Shown: piece by piece, positions 23,285-35,282 of the stretch
Layout of the letters: each line of letters starts with the position of its first letter
Position numbering within the stretch: position 1 is the first letter of the stretch
Source of the DNA: Homarus americanus
Lineage: Eukaryota > Arthropoda > Malacostraca > Decapoda > Nephropidae
DNA: 64,000 nt
Assembly: GCF_018991925.1 (NCBI RefSeq)
Contig: NW_024732238.1
Coordinates: 8,760,642-8,824,641, forward strand
Reading direction: 5' to 3'
Notes under the pieces: model-generated
Databases searched by the model: none
Seen by the model: the letters and a program-made list of their open reading frames with translations, nothing else
Told to the model about the DNA's origin: nothing
Position numbers and translations under genes: made by a program

Positions 23285-25455
23285 TGCCTGACCTGATCAG
23301 TCGCCACAGGCCCTGCTACTGCCTGACCTGATCAGTCACCACAGGCCCTGCTACTGCCTGACCTGATCAGTCGCCACAGGTCCTGCTACTGCCTGACCTG
23401 ATCAGTCGCCACAGGTCCTGCTACTGCCTGACCTGATCAGTCGCCACAGGTCCTGCTACTGCCTGACCTGATCGGTCGCCACAATCGGCGGCCTGATCGG
23501 TCGCCACAGGTCTGCTGATCCGGTCGCCACCTGACCTGATCGGTCGCCACAGGTCCTGCTGCTGCCTGACCTGATCGGTCGCCACAGGTCCTGCTACTGC
23601 CTGACCTGATCCAGTCGCCCACAGGTCCTGCTGCTGCCTGACCTGATCGGTCGCCACAGGTCACTGCACTGCTGCCTGACCTGATCGGTCGCCACAGGTC
23701 CTGCTACTGCCTGACCTGATCCGTATACAGGTCCTGCAGGCCCTGCTGACTGCCTGACCTGATCGGTCGCCACAGGTCCTGCTACTGCCTGACCTGATCG
23801 GTCGCCACAGGTCCTGCGCACTGCTGGGCCTGTCGGTCTGACAGGTCCTGCTACTGCCTGACCTGTCGGTCCCACAGGTCCTGCTACTGCCTGACCTGAT
23901 CGGTCGCCACAGGTCCTGCTGCTGCCTGAGCTTACTGATCGGTCGCCACGGGTCACTGCTACTGCCTGACCTGATCAGTGCTGGGTCTGCTGCTGCCTGA
24001 CCTGATCAGTGCTCACACAGGTCCTGCTGCTGCCTGACCTGATCGGTCGCCACAGGTCCTGCTACTGCCTGATCCAGTCGCCTGATCCTGGTCGCCACAG
24101 GTCCTGCTACTGCCTGACCTGATCGGTCGCCGCAGGTCCTCTTTACTCCCTGCTGATGCCTGACCTGATCGGTCGCCACAGGTCCTGCTACCCGCCTGAC
24201 CTGATCAGTCGCCAGGTCCTGCTACTGCCTGACCTGATCGGTCGCCACAGGTCCTGCTACCGCCTGACCTGATCCGGTCGCCACAGGTCCTGCCACCGCT
24301 GACCTGATCAGTCGCCACAGGTCCTGCTGCTGCCTGACCTGATCCGGTCGCCTGGGTCCTGCTGCTACTGCCTGGAGGAAGGCGGTCGCCACATCAGTCG
24401 CCACAGGTCCTGCTACTGACCTGATCGGTCGCCACGGAGTCCTGCTACCGCCTGACACCAGTCGGTCGCCACCGCTACTGCCTGACCTGATCGGTCGCCA
24501 CGGGTCCTGCTACTGCCTGACCTGATCCAGTCGCCACAGGTCCTGCTACTGCCTGACCTGATCGGTCGCCACAGGTCCTGCTGCTGCCTGACCTGATCGG
24601 TCGCCACAGGTCCTGCTACGCCGCCCGCCACCAGGTCCTGCTGCTGCCCTGATCAGTCGCCACAGGTCCTGCTACTGCCTGACCTGATCGGTCGCCACAG
24701 GTCCTGCTACTGGCCTGACCTGATCAGTCGCCACAGGTCCTGCTACTGCCTGACCTGATCAGTCGCCACAGGTCCTGCTACCGCCTGACCTGATCAGTCG
24801 CCACAGGTCCTGCTACCGCCTGACCTGATCAGTCGCCACAGGTCCTGCTACTGCCTGACCTGATCAGTCGCCACAGGTCCTGCTACTGCCTGACCTGATC
24901 AGTCGCCACAGGTCCTGCTACTGCCTGACCTGATCAGTCGCCACAGGTCCTGCTACTGCCTGACCTGATCAGTCGCCACAGGTCCTGCTACCGCCTGACC
25001 TGATCAGTCGCCACAGGTCTGCTGCTGCCTGGCCTGATCCCGGTCGCACAGGTGCTGCTACTGCCTGACCTGATCAGTCGCCACAGGTCCTGCTACCGCC
25101 TGACCTGATCAGTCGCCACAGGTCCTGCTACCGCCTGACCTGATCAGTCGCCACAGGCCCTGCTACTGCCTGACCTGATCAGTCGCCACAGGTCCTGCTA
25201 CTGCCTGACCTGATCAGTCGCCACAGGTCCTGCTACTGCCTGACCTGATCAGTCGCCACAGGCCCTGCTACTGCCTGACCTGATCAGTCGCCACAGGCCC
25301 TGCTACTGCCTGACCTGATCAGTCGCCACAGGTCCTGCTACTGCCTGACCTGATCAGTCGCCACAGGTCCTTCTACTGCCTGACCTGATCAGTCGCCACA
25401 GGTCCTGCTACTGCCTGACCTGATCAGTCACCACAGGTCCTGCTACTGCCTGAAG
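23285..25455. repeat. 35-bp minisatellite, about 2.2 kb
   Basis: The unit is GCCTGACCTGATCAGTCGCC then ACAGGTCCTGCTACT (35 bp), containing the palindrome TGATCA, or TGATCGG in the centre. Copies are clean at both edges (23285-23460 and 24700-25440). The middle has many irregular insertions and deletions that look like consensus errors. Confidence 0.96.
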
Positions 25456-25477
25456 TGCTTGACCTGGTCAGTCAATA

Positions 25478-26812
25478 CTAGCTCCAGGAACACCACAACA
25501 CAACAAAGATACAACACAACACAGGTACACCACAACACGGGAACAACACAACATAACACAGGAACAACACAACACAGGAACACCACAACACAGGTACAAC
25601 ACAACACAGGAACAACACAACACAGGTACAACACAACACAGGTACACCACAACACAGGTACAACACAACACAGGAACAACACAACACAGGTACAACACAA
25701 CACAGGTACACCACAACACAGGTACAACACAACACAGGAACAACACAACACAAGTTACAACACAACACAGTTACACCACAACACAAATTACAACACAACA
25801 CAGGAACACCACAACACAGGTACACCACAACACGGGTACACACCACAACACGGGTACACCACAACACAGGTACACCACAACACAGGAACAACACAACACA
25901 GGTACACCACAACACAAGAGGTACAACACAACACAGGTACACCACAACACAGGTACACACCACAACAGAGGTACAACACAACAGGGGTACAACCCACAAC
26001 ACAGGTACACCACAACAGGGGTACACAACACAACAGAGGTACAACACAACACAGAACTGCAACACAACAGAGACACCACAACACAGGTACACCACAACAC
26101 AGGTACAACACAACACAGGAACACCACAACACGGGTACAACACAACACAGATTTACAACACAAATTACAACACAACACAGGAACACCACAACACAGAAGT
26201 ACAACTACAACACAGGTACAACACAACACAGGTACAACACAACACAGATTTTTCAACACAACACGGAATTTCTTACAGAATTTCCAACTGCTTTAGGAAC
26301 ACCACAACACAGATTTCAACACAACGCAGGTACAACACAACACAGGAACAACTGTACAGGAACACCACAACACAGGTGCAACACAACTTTACAGGTAACT
26401 ACTTGAACTTTACAGCACACCAGGTACAACACAACACCGGAACACAACACAACACAGGAACTTACCACAACACAGGTACAACACAACACAGGTACAACAC
26501 AACACAGGAACAACACAACACAGGAACACCTGGCTGGGTACAACACAACACAGGTACAACACAACTTGGAACAACGCACAACACGGGTGCAACACAACAC
26601 AGGTACACCACAACACGGGAACAACACAACATAACACAGGAACAACACAACACAGGAACACCACAACACAGGTACAACACAACACAGGAACACCACAACA
26701 CAGGAACACCACAACACAGGAACACCACAACACAGGAACACCACAACACAGGAACACCACAACACAGGAACACCACAACACAGAAACACCACAACACAGG
26801 AACAACACAATG
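25478..26812. repeat. 16-bp ACAACACAGGTACACC minisatellite
   Basis: The unit is about AGGAACACCACAACAC (16 bp, seen at 26702 and 26718), varying between GGTAC and GGAAC and between ACACC and ACAAC. Some copies carry ATTT-containing interruptions around 26140-26400. The Thr/Asn/His plus frame and the Cys/Val minus frames are repeat translations. Confidence 0.95.
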
Positions 26813-26960
26813 AATGAAGAAAGAAAGATCAGTAAAACTACAGAAGGAAGGAATGAGTTAAGTGGAGCGGAAAGCGAGAGAGAAGGAACACCAAGAATAC
26901 AAATGGCAATAAAAAACATTATCGGGCAGTAAGAATTGGAAGCCGGTTGATGGTTTAAAC

Positions 26961-27755
26961 GGGCCCCAGTCCTGGTAGACCCCAGCCTAACCTAACTCAA
27001 CCAAACATTAGGGCCTCAGTCCTTGTAGACCCCAGCCTAACCTAACCCAACCAAACATTAGGGCCCCAGTCCTGGTAAACCCCAGCCTAACCTAACCCAA
27101 CCAAACATTAGGGCCCCAGTCCTGGTAAACCCCAGCTAACCTAACTCAACCAAACATTGGGGCCTCAGTCCTGGTAGACCCCAGCTAACCTAACCCAACC
27201 AAACATTAGGGCCCCAGTCCTGGTAAACCCCAGCCTAACCTAACTCAACCAAACATTAGGGCCCCAGTCCTTGTAGACCCAGCCTAACTAACCCAACCAA
27301 ACATTAGGGCCCCAGTCCTGGTAAACCCCAGCCTAACCTAACCCAACCTAGGGCCAACTGAGCCCCCCTAACCTAACCCAACCAAACATTAGGGCCCCAG
27401 TCCTGGGCAACCCCAGCCTAACCTAACCAACCAAACATTAGGGCCCCAGTCCTTAGAGACCCCAGCCTAACCCTAACCCAACCAAACATTGGGGCCTGTC
27501 CTGGTAGACCCCAGCCTAACCTAACCCAACCAAACATTAGGCCCCAGTCATGTAGACCCCAGCCTACCCACCTCCCAACCCAACCAAACATTAGGCCCCA
27601 GTCCGGTGACCCCAATAACCTAACCCAACCTAACATTAGGGCCTCAGCCTGGTAGCAGCCTAACCTAACCCAACCAAACATTAGGGCCTCAGTCCTGGTA
27701 GACCCCAGCCTAACCTAACCCAACCAAACATTAGGGCCCCAGTCCTGTAGACCCC
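26961..27755. repeat. 50-bp satellite related to the family E terminus
   Basis: The unit is GGGCCCCAGTCCTGGTAGAC then CCCAGCCTAACCTAACCCAACCAAACATTA in two parts, exactly 50 bp (starts 26961, 27011, 27061), about 16 copies. The phrase GGGCCCCAGTCCTGGTAGAC plus AACCTAACC is the same as the terminus of the dispersed family E elements. Copies around 27345-27660 are ragged. Confidence 0.93.
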
Positions 27756-27764
27756 AGTAGACAA

Positions 27765-28550
27765 ACAATACAACAAGTTGGGAGACTACAGGAGGTAAAC
27801 AATACAAGCTAGGAGACTACAGGAGGTAAACAATACAAGCTGGGAGACTACAGGAGGTAAACAATACAAGCTGGGAGACTACAGGAGAGAACAATACAAG
27901 CTGGGAGACTACAGGAGGTAAACAATAGCAGACTACCAATACAATACTGGGAGACTACAGGAGGACTACAGGAGGTAAACAATACAAGCTGGGAGACTAC
28001 AGGAGGTAAACAATACAAGCTGGGAGACTACAGGAGGTAAACAATACAAACAACTACCTACCTACAAGAGGGGAGACTACAGGAGGTAAACAATACAAGC
28101 TAGGAGACTACAGGAGGTACAATGGGAGACTACAGGAGGTAAACAATACAAGCTGGGAGACTACAGGAGGTAAACAATACAAGCTAGGAGACTACAGGAG
28201 GTAAACAATACAAGCTAGGAGACTACAGGAGGTAAACAATACAAGCTAGGAGACTACAGGAGGTAAACAATACAAGCTAGGAGACTACAGGAGGTAAACA
28301 ATACAAGCTGGGAGACTACAGGAGGTAAACAATACAAGCTGGGAGACTACAGGAGGTAAACAATACAAGCTGGGGGACTACAGGAGGTAAACAATACAAG
28401 CTAGGAGACTACAGGAGGTAAACAATACAAGCTGGGAGACTACAGGAGGTAAACAATACAAGCTGGGAGACTACAGGAGGTAAACAATACAAGCTAGGAG
28501 ACTACAGGAGGTAAACAATACAAGCTAGGAGACTACAGGAGGTAAACAAT
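27765..28550. repeat. 31-bp minisatellite
   Basis: The unit is GCTGGGAGACTACAGGAGGT then AAACAATACAA (31 bp, spacing seen at 28441 and 28472), with CTAGG and CTGGG variants. It starts about 10 bp after the 50-bp array ends. Confidence 0.95.
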
Positions 28551-28614
28551 GGCGCCCGAAGTTAACCAGAAGTAAACAGAAGACAATAAGCCGACACACT
28601 ACAAAGACAAGTCA

Positions 28615-28880
28615 GGGTAGGAGGAGGGGATGAGGGAGGAGGGGATGAGGGAGGAGGGGATGAGGGAGGAGAGGAAGAGCAAGAAGAAAGGGATAGGAAG
28701 AGCGAAAGAGAAGAGAAAGTAGAGAGGAAAGGAAGAGGAGAGGAAGGAGGAAGAGGTAGGAGAAGGGGGAGGAAGGGAGGAAGAAGGATGAGAGAAAGGA
28801 GGAGGATGAAAGGAAGGAGGAAAGGAAGAAGGAGACGAGGAACGGAGGAGGAGAGGAAGAGAAGGAAGAGAGAACGTCAG
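28615..28880. repeat. Polypurine GGA-rich tract
   Basis: About 265 bp almost entirely A/G, starting as AGGAGGGGATGAGGG repeats. The Ser/Pro and Arg/Glu frames are low complexity. Confidence 0.9.
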
Positions 28881-29156
28881 TGGATGGTAACAAGACGGAG
28901 GGGGCCAGACAGTCAACACTCGCCCAGTCATGCAGTAGCCAGACTTAAGTTAAGGTGGTGCTACTTGTACAACATGTTACCGAAACAATGTATTACCAAG
29001 ACAACGATGTTGCCTGCTGTAACTTATCCCTCGGTTAAATGCACATACTGCGCCTATATTGTATGTGTATTGTAAGCTATATTGCTTCTATATATTGTAT
29101 GTGTGTATATACAGTAGTCCTAACTTAGCGGGTCCCTACTATAATTTCTCCTCTTT
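28881..29156. other. No gene seen
   Basis: Anonymous sequence leading into the degenerate 63-bp repeat. Confidence 0.5.
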
Positions 29157-29456
29157 ACTAAATATTCCTAACCAACTGTATTCCAGCAATAAGTTTTTCA
29201 GATTACTAAACATGGCTTCCGTATTTATTGCTAACCCAGCGGACTCCTGCAACAATTTTTCACCAATACTAAATACTGCTTCAATGTTTACTGCTAACTC
29301 AGCGTTTCCCAGCGCAAAATTATTCCCAACATTAAATATTCCTTCTGAATGTATTACACCGAGTGCATTCTCGCTACAAATTACTTCCTCGCTAACATCC
29401 TGCTTTTATGCCTATATAATACCTAATATAAAGTATTCCCAATTAATGCCTTTATA
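29157..29456 (+). repeat. Degenerate 63-bp (21-codon) repeat in an open frame
   Basis: Repeat starts at 29205, 29268, 29331 and 29394 are exactly 63 bp apart. A first copy from 29157 is 15 bp shorter. Nucleotide similarity is low, but the peptide register is kept within a 132-codon open frame (29059-29457): LNMASVFIANPADSCNNFSP, LNTASMFTANSAFPSAKLFP and LNIPSECITPSAFSLQITSS align. It may be a decayed minisatellite whose period is divisible by three, or a remnant of a repetitive protein. I recognise no family. Confidence 0.6.
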
Positions 29457-29734
29457 AAATATGACCCCACCTGCAACAAACCTTTAATGATAATTGACCC
29501 ATATCCATTTCATTCCATTTTAGTGTATTAACAGTTCAAAGTAAAGTCACATCAAAATTTTTCCCCTGAGAAGTTTTTACTCCCAGCAGGTAGTCTTGTG
29601 CTCAAACGATATGAACGTCAGAGTAAAGGTGCAACAATACGCCCACTTTAACACCGCCACCTGACATTACAGCTGAGAGAAATCTGAAGCGACGCGGCCC
29701 TTACTGGCGATATATGGCACTTGTGGGCCATAAC

Positions 29735-30085
29735 AGTTTACCTGTGTTGTGTTGCCTCCCACTCCTTCCCTGCCACCTATGTTGTGTTCCCTCCCACTCC
29801 TACCCTGCCACCCATGTTTTGTTGCCTCCCACTCCTACCCTGCCACCCATGTTGTGTTGCCTCCCACTCCTACCCTGCCACCCATGTTGTGTTGCCTACC
29901 ACTCCTACCCTGCCACCCATGTTTTGTTGCCTCCCACTCCTACCCTGCCACCCATGTTGTGTTGCCTACCACTCCTACCCTGCCACCCATGTTGTGTTGC
30001 CTCCCACTCCTACCCTGCCACCCATGTTGTGTTGCCTCCCATTCCTACCCTGCCACCCATGTTGTGTTGCCTCCCACTACTACCA
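29735..30085. repeat. 35-bp minisatellite
   Basis: The unit is about GTTGCCTCCCACTCCTACCC then TGCCACCCATGTTGT (35 bp, 29821 and 29856), with GTTTT/GTTGT and CTCCC/CTACC variants. The open frames of 116-193 codons are translations of it. Confidence 0.94.
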
Positions 30086-30579
30086 ACCACCTTTACTGAC
30101 GGAGGTGACTCACCTGGAGAGCCTGCAGGTCAAATACCCCCTCGTCGTAATCACCCCAACTTAACCATAAAGATTACGACCCAACCTTTATCGAGTCTTC
30201 ATCCTAGTGGCTGTTTCGTTAGGCTGCGGCATATTAGTTCTGGAGGCTATGTGAACCGCAGCCTCACTACTTCTCTAATTTGTTCACAGGTCTAACACAG
30301 TCTTCTAGAATCATCATTACACGATATATAAACATTGTTAAGGGACCATCAGACCGCTCCACACAACATGTTAGCTTCACCATCCATAATACAATACAAG
30401 TTTATCTAGAAGACTTACCTGTAATGTGTTGATATATAACGTGCTTCTTGAGTCTCGCTACCTGAAGAGAAAGGAGAAGTATCGTATTAATTACACTATA
30501 TTAAGCTGTGTTAGTCAGGTCTTTGGTGAGTGATTCACTGAGGGAAGTTAGTCACCAGCTCGCGCGGCCCTGCAAGGTG
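30086..30579. other. No gene seen
   Basis: Anonymous, non-repetitive sequence with short frames only. Confidence 0.55.
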
Positions 30580-30581
30580 TA

Positions 30582-30743
30582 CTATCGTGGACAAAAGTTC
30601 GCTCCCTCCTAAACTGAAGCAGTATCGACCCAAATGAGATAAAACAGCACACCCGCACCAGATGACAGTTAGGGTAAGTCAGTTCGGAGACTTATTCCCG
30701 TGACTCAGTTTCACCACGGGGAGCGAACTTTTGTTCACGATAG
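30582..30743. mobile_element. 162-bp MITE with near-perfect inverted repeats and TA duplication
   Basis: The left end CTATCGTGGACAAAAGTTCG (continuing CTCCC) and the reverse complement of the right end CTATCGTGAACAAAAGTTCG (continuing CTCCCC) match at 24 of 25 positions. TA flanks both sides (30580-30581 and 30744-30745). The interior is non-coding. TA duplication suggests mobilisation by a Tc1/mariner-superfamily transposase. The high arm identity suggests it is fairly young. Confidence 0.88.
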
Positions 30744-30745
30744 TA

Positions 30746-31579
30746 CGACCCAACACATACTAATGCACCAGCCACCAGTTCTTGGCCATTCATTCTTCTC
30801 GAAAACCACGTTAAAAGAACATAGTAAAGCTCTCCACTTGCTTAGCTTAGTCTGGCAAACAAAAACTTAAGTACTTTAATATATTACAGAACTGGTACTA
30901 CTATAATTACATTGCACATACGAGTTTGATGCCATAAATCTACGTACAGGGATTGTTTCATTTGTTCATACGAACAAATAAGATTCAGAGGTTCCGTTAA
31001 TAGTACTGTTGACTGAAAAACAAGTCAGCGTGACCGGCGCTCACTGGCCAGCTTGGCATATTCCAAACCAAGGGCGCTTTAAATATCGCCCCTTCTTACT
31101 TCATTTTCTCCCCTCCTCCTCACGTAGAGGTAAACAGTAGAGTTACTTAAGGTAAACAGTAGAGTTACTTAATTTAAACCTGATCGTTATTGACTTTAAC
31201 AGGTAACACCCAATCTTAATTTATCAACATGATGCAGGTACTTTATCTTCTCTTTGTCATGATTACATTCGGCTAAGATGATCCAAGTAGCACAGGTAAT
31301 TAATAATAAATTGAAATCCCAATAAAAAAATTACAGCCTATTAATTTACAAAATAAATTAGGATAAACTGTGTCGTGAGGTCAAAATTCTTAGATGGATG
31401 GAGGTGGTACCTGACAACTTATTGTGTGCAGATATGCCATATGTCGCAATAAAACAAACCAACTTGGGTATTTGCAAACGATTTTCGCACTGACAACCCT
31501 ATCAACATAAGACTAGAATCGGGTGCAAATAGTTAAAACATTATTTGAATCCAAGATTTCAACAATATTACCGAACGTT
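30746..31579. other. No gene seen
   Basis: Anonymous, AT-rich. A short duplication AGGTAAACAGTAGAGTTACTT lies at about 31130-31170 (two copies). Confidence 0.55.
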
Positions 31580-32590
31580 ATAAGAACATAAGAGCATAAG
31601 AAAATAAGGAGTCTGCAATAGGCCGGTTGGCCTGTGCATGGCAGCTCCTGTCGAAAGTTACAACCACTCTCTATCATCCATGAATCTATCCAGTCTCCTT
31701 TTGAAACTTTCCAGCGTTCCAGCACTTACCACATAGTTGCTAAGCTTGTTCCACTCGTCCACCACCCTATTTGTGAACCAGTTCCTTCCTATCTCCCTCC
31801 TAAACCTAAACTTATCCAACTTAAATCCGTTGCTTCGAGTCCTATCCTGCTCGGATATTATAAGAACTTTTTCTATATCCCCTTTATTGATTCCTTTCAC
31901 CCACTTAAATACGTCTATCATATCTCCCCGCACTCTGCGTCTTTCTAGGGAATGCAAGTTTAGTTTCTTTAACTTATCCTGATATGGAAGGTTTCTAAGT
32001 CCCGGAATCATTTTCGTCATTCTTCGCTGCACCGACTATAAGTGAATTGATATCCATTCTATAATAAGGGCACCAGAACTGAACAGCATAATCGAGGTGC
32101 GGCCTGACTAGCGCAAGATATAGTTGCAATAAGACCTCTGCACTCTTATTACTTACACAACTAGTTATAAAACCCAATACTCTGTTTGTCTCATTTCGAA
32201 CATTAACGCACTGTTTTCTAGGCCGTAGGTCAAGGCTTACAAGTACCCCTAGGTCTCTTTCACAAGTCGACTTCTCTAGGTTGATGTTGTTAAGGCTGTA
32301 TACATTGACAGTATTTGTTCTTCCAATATTAAGTACGCTGCAGTTGCTGGTGTTGAATTTCATTTGCCATTTTTCAGACCACCCCTGCAGTTTATTTAGA
32401 TCCTCCTGTAATGCATTTGCATACTGCCCTGAATTAATCTTCCGCCCTATTTTGGTGTCATCCGCAAACCTGCTTATGCTGATCCCAGTATCTGGATCGT
32501 TTATGTAGATAATGAACAAGAGTGGGCCTAGTACTGACCCCTGGGGAACCCCACTGGTTGCACGGCCCCACTCAGATTTTGCAGTGACAA
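31580..32590 (-). mobile_element. LINE family A (CR1 group), copy A1, 5'-truncated and frameshifted
   Basis: Read on the minus strand it encodes the second half of a reverse transcriptase and the C-terminal region: SGVPQGSVLGPLLFIIYIND (about 32560-32500), FADDTKIGR (catalytic DD kept), CERDLGVLVS, LVRPHLDYAVQFWCPYYRMD, then QRRMTKMIPGLRNLPYQDKL, FKLDKFRFRREIGRNWF and WNKLS. A frameshift near 32025 splits it (frames 32519-31995 and 32032-31658). The order and wording match the CR1-type RT C-terminus known from vertebrate CR1. The 3' end has hairpin AGGCC-AACC-GGCCT (31620-31633) and a TTATGTTC-type tail (31580-31610). No APE endonuclease is present. Confidence 0.88.
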
Positions 32591-33463
32591 AGCTCGGGGG
32601 AGAGATAACAGTTTCACTATATGCACTCGATACACTTGATGACCAGGTTAGGGTGCAAAGACCTTGGACTTAAAGTTAATAAAATACTGTTTAGGTCATG
32701 TTATGTTAAATTGAAGGGTGTTGATGTTTTGGTACACTCCCAAGTGTTATATTCCAAGTATTTCACAAAGAATGAATCGAAGATATCTAGAGACAACAAG
32801 AAAAAATTACCTGCAGATAATAATGAAAGCATCAATTGCAACATGAAGGGTATTATGGTGAGCGATATACCCAAACATGTACAAAAGGGGTAATGTGCAC
32901 TTTTTCACCTAAAATAACCTTTTATACCTTATACTTTTAGAGTCGAGCAACTCCCTAATAACAGGCAACGTTGTATAATAAATTAAATTACAAGTGTTTG
33001 GTGAGACCTCCATTAAATCTAATCTCAAGCGCTATCGTAAGGTTTAACGACACAAGAGCCAACCTAACCTAAACTTGTCTTTACCTCCTGCATTCTGTAC
33101 TATGTTTAATCCACACGTACACAAAGTTTCAAACTAACAGTACTGTAGACACACACACACGCACATTACTCGGGTGCAAGACATGGTTTTGTTACATCGT
33201 CTTGTCCACAAAACTAGAATCTTCCACTTAAACACACACTTTACCCATTATGAAAGACTTGTTCACTTAAGAACAATGAGGATTATTATTATTAAACGCC
33301 TCGAGTTACACCCAAGTACTATAAGAGGTTAATTGTGATGCCATTACCTGACCGACTAACAATTTGGCGAGAGTTTTGTCAAGGACAGTTTCATCAGCTT
33401 TACGGTTATACAGGAAGACATTTTCTAAACTATTACTTCTACTACAACTAATAATGGCACAGC
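32591..33463. other. No gene seen
   Basis: Anonymous. A 90-codon plus frame at 32621-32893 starts in the LINE 5' edge and matches nothing. Confidence 0.55.
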
Positions 33464-33545
<82 letters not shown>

Positions 33546-33562
33546 ATAATAATAATAATAAC

Positions 33563-33608
<46 letters not shown>
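33464..33608. repeat. (AAT)n microsatellite
   Basis: About 145 bp of AAT, with a small inverted ATT block near 33530-33545. Confidence 0.97.
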
Positions 33609-33906
33609 TGTTGATTCTATCATCACCCATGCTCACTCCCGCCAGGCTTCACTGTATATTGTTCTACATAACCGCAATACTAAAGGATAACTGCATTGGT
33701 TATGTACAGTTGTCCATCCCAAGCTGAGACTGTGACAGTTTACATGTGCCAGGCAACAACACGTTGTCCGATAAAATTACTTGACAAGCACTGGACAGAT
33801 ATATTTGCCAAGAGCCCGGAATATATGACTTTTATAGCCACTTACCCCGCCGCTCTCAGAGCTGGATATATGGACCTAGAGCTAATTTACTAAAGAACCA
33901 CCAACA
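33609..33906. other. No gene seen
   Basis: Anonymous. A 65-codon frame is present without recognisable similarity. Confidence 0.5.
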
Positions 33907-34706
33907 TACCTACCTCAAATGAAATTCAACACCAACAAGTGCAGCGTACTTAATATTGGAAGAACAAATACTGTCAATGTATACAGCCTTAACAACATCA
34001 ACCTCGAGAAGTCGACTTGTGAAAGAGACCTAGGGGTACTTGTAAGCCCGGACCTACGGTCTAGAAAACAGTGCGTTAATGTTCGAAATAAGGCAAACAG
34101 AGTACATGTATTGGGTTTTATGTCTAGAAGTGTAAGTAATAAGAGTGCAGAGGTCTTATTGCAACTATATCTTGCGCTAGTCAGGCCGCACCTCGATTAT
34201 GCGGTTCAGTTCTGGTGCCCTTATTATAGAATGGATATCAATTCACCGGAATCGGTGCAGCGAAGAATGACGAAAATGATTCCGGGACTTAGAAACTTTC
34301 CATATCAGGATAGGTTAAAGAAACTAAACTTGCATTCCCTAGAAAGACGAAGAGTGCTGGGAGATATGATAGACGTATTTAAGTGGGTGAAAGGAATCAA
34401 TAAAGGAGATATAGATAAAGTTCTTATAATATCCGAGCAGGAAGGACTCGGAACAACGGATTTAAGTTGGATAAGTTTAGGTTTAGGAGAGAGATAGGAA
34501 GGAACTGGTTCACAATAGGGTGGTGGACGAGTGGAACAAGCTTAGCAACTTTGTAGTAAGTGCTAGAACGCTGGAAAGTTTCAAAAGGAGGCTGGATAGA
34601 TTCATGGATGATAGAGAGTGGTAGTAACTCTCGACAGGAGCTGCCATGCACAGGCCAACCGGCCTATTGCAGACTCCTTATTTTCTTATGTTCTTATGTT
34701 CTCACG
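33907..34706 (+). mobile_element. LINE family A, copy A2, 5'-truncated
   Basis: It begins within the RT at MKFNTNKCSVLNIGRTNTVN (downstream of FADD) and runs through CERDLGVLVSPDLRSRKQCV, LVRPHLDYAVQFWCPYYRMD and QRRMTKMIPGLRNFPYQDRL. A deletion-type frameshift near 34440 throws the rest (FKLDKFRF, REIGRNWF, WNKLSN) into other frames. The hairpin AGGCC-AACC-GGCCT (34652-34665) and the tail CTTATTTTCTTATGTTCTTA are intact. Catalytic residues are absent because of the 5' truncation. Confidence 0.88.
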
Positions 34707-35282
34707 TTACGTCGCTATCCATTGGTTACCACCATGTATTTTTCCTGAGGTCCAAGTAAACGATTCGCAAACTTAAATTTTTAAAATCATTACTTCTGGT
34801 CTCTAGGTATGTCCACACACAACTACTGTATGTAGCTCATTCACTGGTGATAATAATCTATGTATAAATATTATGTGTTGATCATCTTGTATATAGCACA
34901 CGACACACAACACGTCAAGTATTTACTCTCCAGTGGGCGGACGTGAACTGAGTGTGTGTGTGTGTGACCTGTGACTGTAGGAACCCCGTCTGTTATGGAG
35001 GGACTACATTTCCCCCTCCTGATTGGTCACAACTACATTCTTCTTGCCCCTTCTCAACCGTGATTGGTCACTGCCACCGCCCTGCTCCTGTTTACTTGTT
35101 GTCTGATATCTCGGGGTGACAATATTCACTCCTGTATGTATTAACCTCATATCCATTATATACTGAAGCCCTTAATGAAAGAGACAACATTTAAAAAAAA
35201 CAAAAAAACAAGTTGTCTGAAGAGGACATATCCACCCTACTGTGGCTTATTACACAACAAAGGGCCAAAACTCTCCCAAAAC
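34707..35282. other. No gene seen
   Basis: Anonymous sequence with a short GT run near 34950. Confidence 0.55.

Noticed and set aside
23285..25455. CRISPR-like regularly spaced repeats (35-bp array, also 25-, 31- and 50-bp arrays)
   Set aside because: Units are contiguous without unique spacers, no cas-like gene is near, and the context is eukaryotic.
25459..26406. 315-codon Thr/Asn/His frame resembling a secreted low-complexity protein
   Set aside because: Explained completely by the 16-bp ACAACACAGG repeat; the opposite strand is equally open.
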